NCBI GenBank assembly: GCA_028565635.1
Contig: JAOXYB010021303.1
Location: forward strand, 1-17,271
Direction of reading: 5' to 3'
DNA from: Phoronis ovalis
Lineage: Eukaryota; Phoronida; Phoronidae
Length of the DNA stretch: 17,271 nucleotides
Each line of letters opens with the position of its first letter. The first letter of the stretch is position 1. A model generated the notes under the pieces. The model saw only the letters and a list, made by a program, of their open reading frames with translations, ran no database searches and was not told where the DNA came from. The translations under genes and the position numbers were made by a program. Shown here piece after piece: positions 1-8,208 of this stretch.

Positions 1-1291
1 AAGGTAATTTGGAGGTCATTTAACATTCATAAAAGCCAATATGAGCAACCCTGCCTTTGCTAAAAGGCTATCTAGTTATTGTAATATGACTAGTTATAAA
101 GTGGAGTAGACATGTGCGTGTATATAGTATATAGCCATTACTTATCAACAATATGCGATGTTTTATGTCATAGATGCATATTTTATCAGTTTTAGAATAG
201 AGGCAAATTAAAGTTTCTATTCCATTAGAATTGTGAGCTATGTCGTAAAAATAAATTGTGAATTGAAGAAGACATTTATAGGAGTCTGGCTTCATTCATA
301 TATAACTGCTACGTGTATAATTATGGGATTACAACGTGCAGTCCATCTATTCTCCTACTAAAATTACCCCCAGCCGTGCTATTATTATCAATGCCACAAT
401 ATGTCCGTTTTATACATATGCGAAATAGATCTTCCCTCTACTGTATTTTAATTGTTTTTTTAAAAATATTATTGTAGATGCCAAACAAACCATCGTTAAA
501 AAAGTGTACACTTTTTTGACAGGAAGAACGGAGAAAAAATACACAGACAAGTTTGAGAGTCACAAAAAAAAGCACCGTTATGACCATGTATATATGAGAT
601 GGAAACCTATTATACCGAGTTTGCAAACAAGATTCTCCGTCAGTTTTTACCTAAAAAGACTCATTTTATGGCTTAGAAACAAACAATGCGCACAAACATT
701 CTTGTACTAGAAAAGATTGGAGCGAAATATAAATAGAGATGCTAAATGTAGTGAAACTATTACCAGATGATCATCCTCGGGCTGAGCAAGGTCGAATAAT
801 TCCTGAACATCATGAACATTTGCGTTACACTTACTGGATAAGTTTGTTGATTGCATTTGTAATAAATTTCAGCAGGAACTAGTGAATATTTTTTGCTGTT
901 TATTTTTTGTTTCTGTTTAGCTATGCAGTTTTATAATAAAATTATACTATCCATTATATAACTTGTTGAATGATTTTTTTTTTCATGTATAACGATGTAT
1001 TCATTTTGAGGAGCAGTCAACAGTTCTCATTATTCCAAGGGAAAAAATGGTGAAAGTTATTCCTTACATGCAAACAAAAACAATGAAACAGTTCTAAATT
1101 AAACGATTCTCTTTTCCAACTGTCACCTTATTTTATTTTTTTTAATTCGGGGTAGATAATGATAATTCTTAATTTAACAACTGTCCGGCACCCCTTTGCC
1201 TTAATGGGTTTTCCCAAAAAGGGGAGATAATTCTTAGTTATTTAATAGTTTCCCAGTGCACACCTCCAGGTCGCCCTTTAACATGTTTATA
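1..1291. other. Non-coding stretch, no gene seen
   Basis: This is AT-rich sequence with only short open frames that lack any protein-like composition or flanking splice signals. The one structured spot is near 1191-1224, where CCCCTTT and AAAGGGG arms enclose a smaller GGG-TTTT-CCC hairpin, followed by GGGGAGATAA. It resembles the end of a dispersed repeat. Nothing else could be supported on either strand. Confidence 0.6.
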
Positions 1292-1481
1292 TTAAACGGA
1301 ATACGCAAGTGTTTCACATATTAAGTACTTGTGTTTAGGCAAGTGTTGTCCTTCACATTCTTTATTGCAATAGTTCCCATGTTTGCATCCTGGACATATA
1401 TTTGTTTCTTCAACTGGAATTCCACAATAGGTGCAAAATGGATTTAAATTAAAACATTTGATATTTGATCCCCCTGACAAC
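1292..1481 (-). CDS. Possible last exon (or decayed fragment) with MYND-like zinc finger
   Basis: The minus-strand frame ends with a stop at 1292 and encodes about 63 residues. They contain CTYC, nine residues, CPGC, four residues, YCNKEC, then H seven residues after that cysteine and C four residues after the H. This is close to the MYND pattern C-x2-C-x9-C-x2-C-x4-YC-x3-C-x7-H-x3-C, with one extra residue in the last step. MYND fingers coordinate two zinc ions and bind proline-rich partners. I start the exon at 1481 because the minus strand reads TTCTTTTGTAG just before it, a good splice acceptor. The frame also stays open back to an ATG at 1510. DNA further upstream on the minus strand looks like a broken continuation (1482-1799), so a pseudogene is equally possible. 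The parent gene is not recognised. Confidence 0.45.
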
Positions 1482-1799
1482 CTACAAAAGAATTTAGATT
1501 CAAGGTTCATAGTTGAGCTTAGAGCTGGAGAAGAATATCAATGTTATGATCCAACAGCAGTGATAACAGTATATAAACAAAACACCAACTTAGACTTAAA
1601 GTTTCGAAATGGATATCTGCACCACATTATCATGGAGTGTGGAGTTTTGTCACAGCAAAAGTTAACTTTGAAAAGGGTATTTTGTTGGGCTTCCTTTGAA
1701 ATCAGGGTGAAATACTTCGAATTTACACTGACAATCTAGCTCCACCTCAAGCATGGTAGCAAGGCATGTTGTAACGATGTTACTGTGGTTGGGATAGAC
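1482..1799 (-). pseudogene. Broken protein-like stretch upstream of the MYND-like exon
   Basis: Two overlapping minus-strand frames look protein-like but neither is intact. One runs from about 1799 to a stop at 1662-1664 and reads LEVELDCQCKFEVFHPDF partway along. The other runs from about 1735 and is in the same frame as the zinc-finger segment; it reads KVNFCCDKTPHSMIMWC and then meets TAA and TGA stops near 1534-1544. Joining them would need a one-base shift and suppression of two stops, so this looks like a degraded gene copy. Alternatively it is an intron with chance reading frames; a splice acceptor is available at 1481-1482. Both readings are inference. Confidence 0.3.
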
Positions 1800-2216
1800 A
1801 GACTAAGATAATTGTGGAAGTTACAGTGAGAATAGGGTGTGGTCAATTCCCAAGAGACAACAAAGGTTCTGAATTAAATAATGTATTTACAGTTGACAAT
1901 GAACAGAGATAACACATATATTATAATTAAGTAACGGCAACCACTGTTGTTGCCCCTTGCGACAGAGTAGGGATACTACTACTATAAACTCCGGTGGTGG
2001 TTCCGGAAGAGAGATGCTCCGAAGTCACCGAGGTCACACAAGACATTTAGATGAACTCTATGGCTAGGTTTTTCTGTTACAGTATCAAAACATAATAAGG
2101 AAGACGGCCCTGTATTCTCTCAATCTTGACACAATGATGTATCCAACTTAACTCTTTGCTTTCCTAAAGTGATCTTGTCTCCTCTCTAATGATATATAAC
2201 CGTACCTATTTACATA
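1800..2216. other. Non-coding stretch, no gene seen
   Basis: No coding signal is visible. Positions 1930-2080 are more GC-rich than their surroundings and contain short inverted words such as TCCGG and CCGGA, compatible with an unclassified dispersed repeat. No element ends could be defined. Confidence 0.4.
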
Positions 2217-2415
2217 ACCCCACCTCACAATCAATTGAAGAATATAATCCCATGTGACTTAACCTTACATAATTACCTAACCAAACCTAACAGTCAATTG
2301 AACAACATATAATCCTATGAGGCTTAATCCTCCATAATGACCTAACCACACCTAACAGTCAATTGAACAACATATAATCCTATGAGGCTTAATTAATCCT
2401 CCATAATGACCACGC
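2217..2415. repeat. 65-bp tandem repeat, about three copies
   Basis: Copies two (2281-2345) and three (2346-2410) are nearly identical; copy three carries four extra bases (a duplicated TTAA) and lacks the terminal CTAA. Copy one (about 2217-2280) is clearly diverged but keeps the order of shared words, including TCAATTGAA and ATATAATCC. A partial fourth start (CGCCTAACA) follows at about 2412. The near identity of copies two and three points to a recent duplication on top of an older one. Confidence 0.85.
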
Positions 2416-3468
2416 CTAACAATGACCAATATATAACACATGTAATTGTCATCACAGCGTTGCTGTCTGTAATTAAGTAAACTAAATTATTACCAGATAA
2501 TTGAGTGATAATTTTTTTTAGAAAAACTGATACCAAATACGAATAATCTAACAAGGTTTTATAACAGTGTGCAATGTAGCAGTGTTTTTAGTAGCAAGAC
2601 TAAATCTTGACTGGACAATTTGAAGGTGGATTCATACAGGCTATAAGGAGTATAATATGTCTGTTTCAGTTTTCATCGGATCTTCTTTGCATGCGGTATT
2701 GGAAAATACAGGTCAAGTACAGGTCAGTTATAATTTTGGAACCCTTCCAAGATGGCCGATTGGTCGCCATGTTTGCTCACCCCCCCTCCCCATCTGACGG
2801 GCCTGTTGTACGAGTATTCTGAATATCGCGTACGTTCTTCTTTTAGCCATATAATAATAGCAAGACCATAAACAGAATAGTTGATATTAAATGATAATGT
2901 ACCAGAAAAAGTTCTCACAGCGCATAGTGATTGTAATCTTTTTTATTTTATTTATTTTCATCTGTTACGTGTACGTCCAAGTTCTTTTTCATGCAACACA
3001 AATGAGCATTCAGGTTTCTAACTCGTTTTGTTTGATAACACTGTTTTTTTTGGAATGAGTAATAATGATATTAAAAATGATTTTCTGTTGTTTTATCCCG
3101 GGGGAATGACAGGTAATATAAAGGTGGGTACGCATGTTCCTACACTAAGTTTTTGATAAAAAAAGAGTACAAACATTTATTCCCATGTTTTTTTATCATG
3201 CCGACTATTTACAGTCAACGAGTGGGTACTATACAAGATGTGCGAGAGTGAATTCGCTATACGATAAAAAAATTTAGCAAAATTTAATTTCGCTACGTCC
3301 AATATGTAACTATACATGTGTACTAATAATGCTAACTTTAACTTTTTAGTATCCAGATAATTTTAGAGGACGCAAAAAGGAAATTGTGGCTCTGCAAAAT
3401 ACAGGAGCTGTAGAAACGCGGCATTTGAAGAGCAGTTTTTTTTTTTTGCTTGCCCCTATAATGGGGTA
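2416..3468. other. Non-coding stretch, no gene seen
   Basis: Open frames here (for example 2607-2822 plus and 2724-2918 minus) are short, overlap on opposite strands and show no recognisable domain. Sequence around 2740-2815 (ATGGCCGATTGGTCGCCAT and a C-run) looks like repeat DNA. A direct pair of AGGTCA words lies at 2710-2726. Poly-T runs are frequent. Confidence 0.5.
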
Positions 3469-3541
3469 TTCGGACCAATGAACCTTCGGACCAATGAACC
3501 TTCGGCCTAATGAACCTTCGGACTAATGGGTCTTCGGACTA
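3469..3541. repeat. 16-bp minisatellite, unit TTCGGACCAATGAACC
   Basis: Four full units lie at 3469-3484, 3485-3500, 3501-3516 and 3517-3532, followed by a partial unit at 3533-3541, in exact 16-base register. The first two units are identical; later units carry scattered substitutions (GCCTAATGAACC, GACTAATGGGTC). The array is preceded by CCCCTATAATGGGG, a short inverted repeat at about 3453-3466, and followed by a word similar to one half of it (ACCCCTAAT), so it may sit inside a mobile element. Confidence 0.9.
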
Positions 3542-4140
3542 TCGAGCTGACCCCTAATCAAATAACAATTATGTCACAATGTATCTTGTGTCATAAGCAA
3601 CTTTTAGTTTGCAAATTGTTAAACACTTGATTCACTCACAACCCTGTCATACATAATATGATATAATTTTGATAAATCAATAGGTATTGGACTGGGTTGA
3701 TTTCTATAATATTTTGACCAATTAAACTGTTTCCTTGGTGATGATTTGGCAACTTTTGCAAATGGTTGTACAAAAGACAATAAGGTGCTTCAAATAGAAA
3801 GTTAAAACACAATTCATTTCAATTACAATGAGAAAGTATAGTTCATCTGTCAATGACACCAGAGAAACTACCAATAAAAAATTTTTTAGAAAGGTTATTA
3901 ATTTTTATATATATGCAACAATTTATTGGCAATTTTGCAAAACCAGCTAAGTTTCTCTCCTAAAAGTTAGCTAGATCGCATATCATCAGTGTGCAGAACT
4001 TTCTTGGCAGTTACTTGGAGCAAAACTAAAGAACAGGTGTTTTTACCACAGAACATAAAATTTCAAATCGCTTCAAAAATCGGATTCATGCAAAGAATTC
4101 AAGCCCATTTGGCTAAAATGGCTAAGCTACACATGTCTAT
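3542..4140. other. Non-coding stretch, no gene seen
   Basis: No coding frame, RNA gene or well-formed repeat was seen between the 16-bp array and the inverted-repeat element that begins near 4141. Confidence 0.5.
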
Positions 4141-4292
4141 CACATGATGAATTTCAAACCAGTTTGAAGTTCAAGGCAGCTTGGGTAGGTGGTGTAGCTA
4201 AACTGGTTAGAGAAAGTCAGAAACATGTTCACACAACAATTTTAAACCGATTTGAGAGAAAACCCTGCCCAACCGGTTTGAAATGTCATGTG
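4141..4292. mobile_element. Degenerate short inverted-repeat element
   Basis: The left arm (4141-4166) contains ATTTCAAACCAGTTTGAA. The reverse complement of the right arm (4269-4292) contains CATTTCAAACCGGTTGG, and both arms are led by CACATGA. About 18-20 of 22 aligned bases match. A third related word (TTTTAAACCGATTTGAG) lies between the arms. This fits an old palindromic MITE. No clear target-site duplication was found, so the ends are approximate. Confidence 0.4.
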
Positions 4293-4718
4293 TAAACAGT
4301 GTGTGCCTCTGCAAGCAGAGTCTGCATAGATTTGATTATTTATTTCACAGTTATTGTTTAATTTATCCACAACTAATTCAATAAGTTCAGTATATATTTA
4401 ATAAATTACTAAAATCAACTTGAGGACACTAAATTTGGAAAAAGATATAAATTCAAAATACAGTTATTTTCTAAATGTGGGATTTAAAAAAAGATTTTGC
4501 AAAAAATGAGTAAATTCTCAGGTCAGACAGCAGTTCACAACAGTTGGTTCCAACAAGTAGATATGCTCCAAAAGTATATACATAGTAGAACATGAGATCA
4601 CTAGTGATGCATATTTACCAACTCACCTTTTTCATCGCAAGTACTGATTTTGTAAATGTTTTTTACTTTAAACCAGTTGACATCATGTCAGTACTATGTA
4701 TCTACGAGTTCCACTTAC
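4293..4718. other. Non-coding stretch, probably intron of the minus-strand gene
   Basis: This follows the donor of the exon at 4719-5115 on the minus strand, so it is probably intron. A second strong minus-strand donor sequence (AAAAAGGTGAGTTGG, around 4616-4630) is present, but no convincing exon leads into it. Confidence 0.4.
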
Positions 4719-5115
4719 CGTGTGATTGGTCGGGTATCCCGACAGTAACTGATGATGTTACATTGAGTCCGCTGTGATAGTGAACCCTGGCATCCTCTTG
4801 CATTGAATAGTGATCCTTATGTAAATGATGCTCCGCTAACATATGATGTCCATGCCCCCTATTGGATAAATCCATCGGCCCATTTTCATGATTGCTAAGG
4901 GCCATAGGATTCGTTAAATGTACATGGTGCTGCTGGTTGTGAGACGTGTTTACATGAGGCATGTTTTGCGACTCATGGTGCTGTGCTATTGCCTCGTCAA
5001 GATCTAGTCCACTGGGGTAATAACAACTCCGTTCATTTTGACTAGTTGGAAAAGGAACATTGTGTCCAAAGGATTCGAAGTTAGGATCTCGTTGTATGCT
5101 GTACGAAAAATGGCC
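4719..5115 (-). CDS. Internal exon of an unidentified His-rich protein with a PMDLS (CtBP-type) motif
   Basis: The exon is bounded on the minus strand by an acceptor (ACTTTTCAG before 5115) and a near-consensus donor (CACACG followed by GTAAGTGG, ending at 4719). It is 397 nt: 132 whole codons plus one base, so it enters in phase 0 and leaves in phase 1. The product is low-complexity and polar, with many histidines (HNQQHHVHL, GHGHHML, HHLHKDH) and a PMDLSNR segment about two thirds along. PxDLS is the known docking motif for the CtBP co-repressor, and such motifs are typical of transcription factors and their cofactors. The upstream sequence TSQNERSCYYPSGLDLDEAI is not recognised. A regulatory protein is an inference from composition and motif only; no DNA-binding domain lies in the exon. 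Neighbouring exons were not found; the next one on the minus strand must start with two bases completing a codon. Confidence 0.65.
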
Positions 5116-5740
5116 CTGAAAAGTTAATGAAAATAGTAGATGTGTCAAAATCAAATTTGTTGCCGCCTGCAATTGCATCTGTTACATCAATGGTAGATTT
5201 TCAGTAGACACATACAGTCAAGGTCACATCTAATTTGGAATTTCTGGTATTAAGTAGTTCATTCTTTTTTGTCACTGGTATCACTGGGTACCAAATATAT
5301 GTTGTCAAAATAATTTACAAAAACACTGATAACATTATTATATATTCTAGGTACTAATGCCATCTATATACTTTTGAGTGGGAAACATTTTTTTCATAAA
5401 GAACTAATAAAGTACTTGATATAAAAGACGATTATTTCATAAACTATATTTACATACATTTCCTGGTATTTAGTATCTAGATCTGGATCTAGATAAAATT
5501 AAATAGGTTTTAGAAACAAGGCTATAAAAATACAACACCTACCATATACAGGCTAAAAACCCTGAAAAATTACATACTCATAAAGTAATATGTTGCCAAA
5601 GGCGGAAAAAAATGATGACTTGATTAACTATCAAGAACTGTTCATTAAAGTTTGTGAATTGCTCAGCAGCTGTTGAGTTCATGAGCAAAATTCACTGTTT
5701 ATAAAATTTTATTAATTAAATGTTGTGAACCAATGGAAAC
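5116..5740. other. Non-coding, probably intron of the minus-strand gene
   Basis: This lies directly upstream of the 4719-5115 exon on its strand and begins with its polypyrimidine/acceptor signal. It is AT-rich and no second exon could be recognised. The short word pair TCTAGATCTGGATCTAGA lies near 5475. Confidence 0.45.
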
Positions 5741-5856
5741 CGGTTTATGAACTTTCCTGAGTTTCTTGAAATGCATGTAATATTCATGAAAGATCATGAA
5801 GAGATTTAAAGAACACATCAAGAGCATTTCATGAACTCTGGAAAGGCTCATGAAAA
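5741..5856. repeat. Imperfect inverted repeat with TCATGAA words
   Basis: The left arm (about 5743-5776) reads CTTTCCTGAGTTTCTTGAAA. The reverse complement of the right arm (about 5821-5856) reads CTTTCCAGAGTTCATGAAA, preceded in both by TTTATGA or TTTCATGA. About 30 of 36 bases pair, with a loop of roughly 44 bases. Copies of ATCATGAA or TTCATGA recur through 5640-5940. It is probably an old foldback or MITE; a small-RNA hairpin is a weaker alternative. Confidence 0.5.
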
Positions 5857-6592
5857 GTTCCTGATAATTAATTTTTAAATTCACGAAATGTAAATTAAAA
5901 TGCTTAACAACTTTTGATGAATAGGCTCATCATGAAACTTGTTGAAAACTCAGAAACTTTCTGCTACAATGCACTAAAATTTGTAAGTTACTCCTTAGGA
6001 GTATTTACAAGATATAACTGTTAGCGAATTTTTTACTTTAATTTTTTTTTGTAATTTATACTTTTTCCAAATAAAAGTTTGAACTAAATATCTTTCCAAT
6101 TTACTATTTGCAATTACTTTATGCTCATAATATTAATAGTTGGTCATAGCTAAAACATAGTTATCCTATTGAATTCACAAATCTGACAACCTTCTAAAAT
6201 GCATAAAAAGTAAATGAAAAAGTTCATTATATAAGAACATTTTATGAACTTATTATACAGTTAGACAAACAAATGACAGAACTAAATATAGATTACAAAT
6301 CAAATTAAAGAACAGAATTTTTTTGAAAAGATAGTGGCTTTATCTTGAGTAATTATCAAAACTGAAACAATTTTCAAGAAAATGTAATTTGAGGATTCAA
6401 GAGACAGACAAAAATCACATGTCAAACAAGCATACAATTTTTTTGCAAAGATTATACTTTAATGAATCCAAATGCAAAAGGTTTAAAATAATTCTCATGG
6501 TTTTTCCAATTTTAATGCACCTACAAAGCTGATACTTTGGGAAATAATCATCTTTATATATAGATTCACAAAATGGAGCCAATTTTTTAAAT
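5857..6592. other. Non-coding stretch, no gene seen
   Basis: Very AT-rich DNA with poly-T and poly-A runs. No open frame, RNA or definable repeat could be supported. Confidence 0.5.
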
Positions 6593-7270
6593 TTAAAGCT
6601 GCAGTCATACCAAAAAATGGTTTGGAACTGATTAAAAGTGTTCGTAAAAAAATCAAATAATAACCGACCAAAAGGTTAACTTATGACCTATAAACACTTA
6701 CTATAACAAAATATATTCACAACATTATGATTTCTGCGCTAAATTTCGATAACATTTGGATAGTCAAATATGCCGCAGTCTCTTACCCGATTGACCTATT
6801 ATTCTCGGACGACACCCGAACACAGCCGAAGACATTTCGGAAAACCTTTCGCGCGTTGACGTAGTAATACAGTGTGAGGCGGTTGTACGAAGAAGTTCAT
6901 AAAAACAACATGAATTCAAAACTAAACTTTTATTTTGTAACCACAATAATATTTATCTATTTTTGTGTCGCATTAAGCTATAGTAATATTTATTTTTTGT
7001 GAATTAGCAATATATAAGGATTATTTGAACTGCGCATTGTTTAAATAGGTTGTGCTGTGGATCATGACGTTTTTCTCACTTTCCGAAGATGACGTCACAT
7101 AAACTGTGTACGCAAGTCTTGTGGCCTATGATATTTCTAGTATAAGCGTAGAGCGGTCGTGGCGGATTGGGGGTGCACGATTTATATACAAGTCATCGAT
7201 GTTAAAAGAAAAGGGTAGCTTTTACCATTTTTAAATTTTTACCCCCTTTTTGGTATGATTGCAGCTTTAA
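6593..7270. mobile_element. MITE-like element with 20-bp inverted repeats and TTAA flanks
   Basis: The left end (from 6597) reads AGCTGCAGTCATACCAAAAA. The right end, read on the minus strand from 7266, is AGCTGCAATCATACCAAAAA, so 19 of 20 bases match. TTAA flanks both ends (6593-6596 and 7267-7270), as expected for a piggyBac-type target-site duplication. Because the ends are part of AAGCTT-like words, a TA duplication (Tc1/mariner style) with ends one base further out cannot be excluded. The body is about 670 bp, has no transposase frame, and includes a more CG-containing interior (6790-6880, 7060-7180). It is therefore non-autonomous. It may lie in an intron of the minus-strand PMDLS gene or between genes. 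Confidence 0.75.
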
Positions 7271-8208
7271 CTGAAAGTTTTGATTTGAATGGAAATACCA
7301 AGGTGAACATACACATGTTCACATGTGACTTTTTGTAAGCATCTTGCAGCATGACATTTCCTCTTACTTTGGAGATAAGATAAGGTCCACATGACTACCC
7401 GACATTAACTGTTAATGAGACAAATGGGGGTCTTGTAGATAGGGGCTTGTTGGTGGGTTCTTGTGGATGATTAAAAGATATTAAATTTTTGTTCAGGAAG
7501 CATTAGGATAAATGCTATCAGATATGATGAACAGAAACTGCAAATTAAAACATATGATTTGTTTGGTAAACCTTTCTGTTTTATTAAATCTGCTGTTGCA
7601 AACTTGAAAAACATGACATGAATGAACTTGCAGTTACAAATATGCACTAAATAAATATTAAATATGTTACAGATTTTTTATAACCTACATTTAAAGCCTG
7701 GCACCTAAAAAAATATTAATTATAGCATCTTAGCCTGTCTAAGGAAGGACTGATTATATAAGGATTTAATATATTGATAGTTGACAATTTTACTCTTATT
7801 TCTGCATTTACAACGGTACTCTATCAATAAATTAATCATTTTTAGTATTAAATGAAAGTAAAAATATATAAAATTGGAATTTTCTAGCCATTCCTTTAAT
7901 TGGAGCCATTGCCTTAATAATGACCAGTAAAGAACTAATTGCATTTAAATATGACTAAGTATAAGTTATCCCAGTTGAAAAAATTATAACTTATCATCAT
8001 TTTAGGCAATTTGATTAAAAAAATGTACAATGATACAAACTTCATTAGTCAGACTGCGTCCGGTCTATATAGCATCTATGTATATTAAGCTTATTTTTTT
8101 ATGATTCATGTATTAAAACAAAAATCCTTTTCACATTTTAAGGCTGACATGTAGCTGTCCTTGCAACCTATTTCTTACTACAGTAATGTTCAGCATGTAA
8201 AGAAAGGC
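7271..8208. other. Spacer downstream of the arrestin gene
   Basis: The part next to 8208 should contain the arrestin 3' UTR. No AATAAA was seen on the minus strand in the nearest 450 bases; the nearest variants are ATTAAA words near 7895 and 7762. A frame at 7720-7944 on the minus strand is hydrophobic, AT-driven and without recognisable features. Nothing else is supported. Confidence 0.45.

Noticed and set aside
68-295. Minus-strand open frame of 75 codons
   Set aside because: AT-driven composition, no domain, no splice or promoter context.
504-710. Overlapping frames on both strands at 438-710
   Set aside because: They are shadows of each other in AT-rich DNA, with no recognisable protein.
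1431-1739. Plus-strand frame of 102 codons
   Set aside because: It lies antisense to the Cys/His-rich minus-strand segment, which is the more protein-like reading; the plus frame shows no family features.
2607-2918. Opposing short frames around 2607-2918
   Set aside because: Probably repeat DNA with a C-run and inverted words; no homology recognised.
4616-4650. 17-base micro-exon of the minus-strand gene before GTGAGTTGG
   Set aside because: The donor is strong and the phase would fit, but the upstream acceptor lacks a pyrimidine tract and the peptide is too short to judge.
6764-6946. Minus-strand frame of 60 codons
   Set aside because: It lies inside the MITE and shows no transposase features.
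7720-7944. Minus-strand frame of 74 codons
   Set aside because: Hydrophobic and Lys/Asn-rich from AT bias; no supporting signals.
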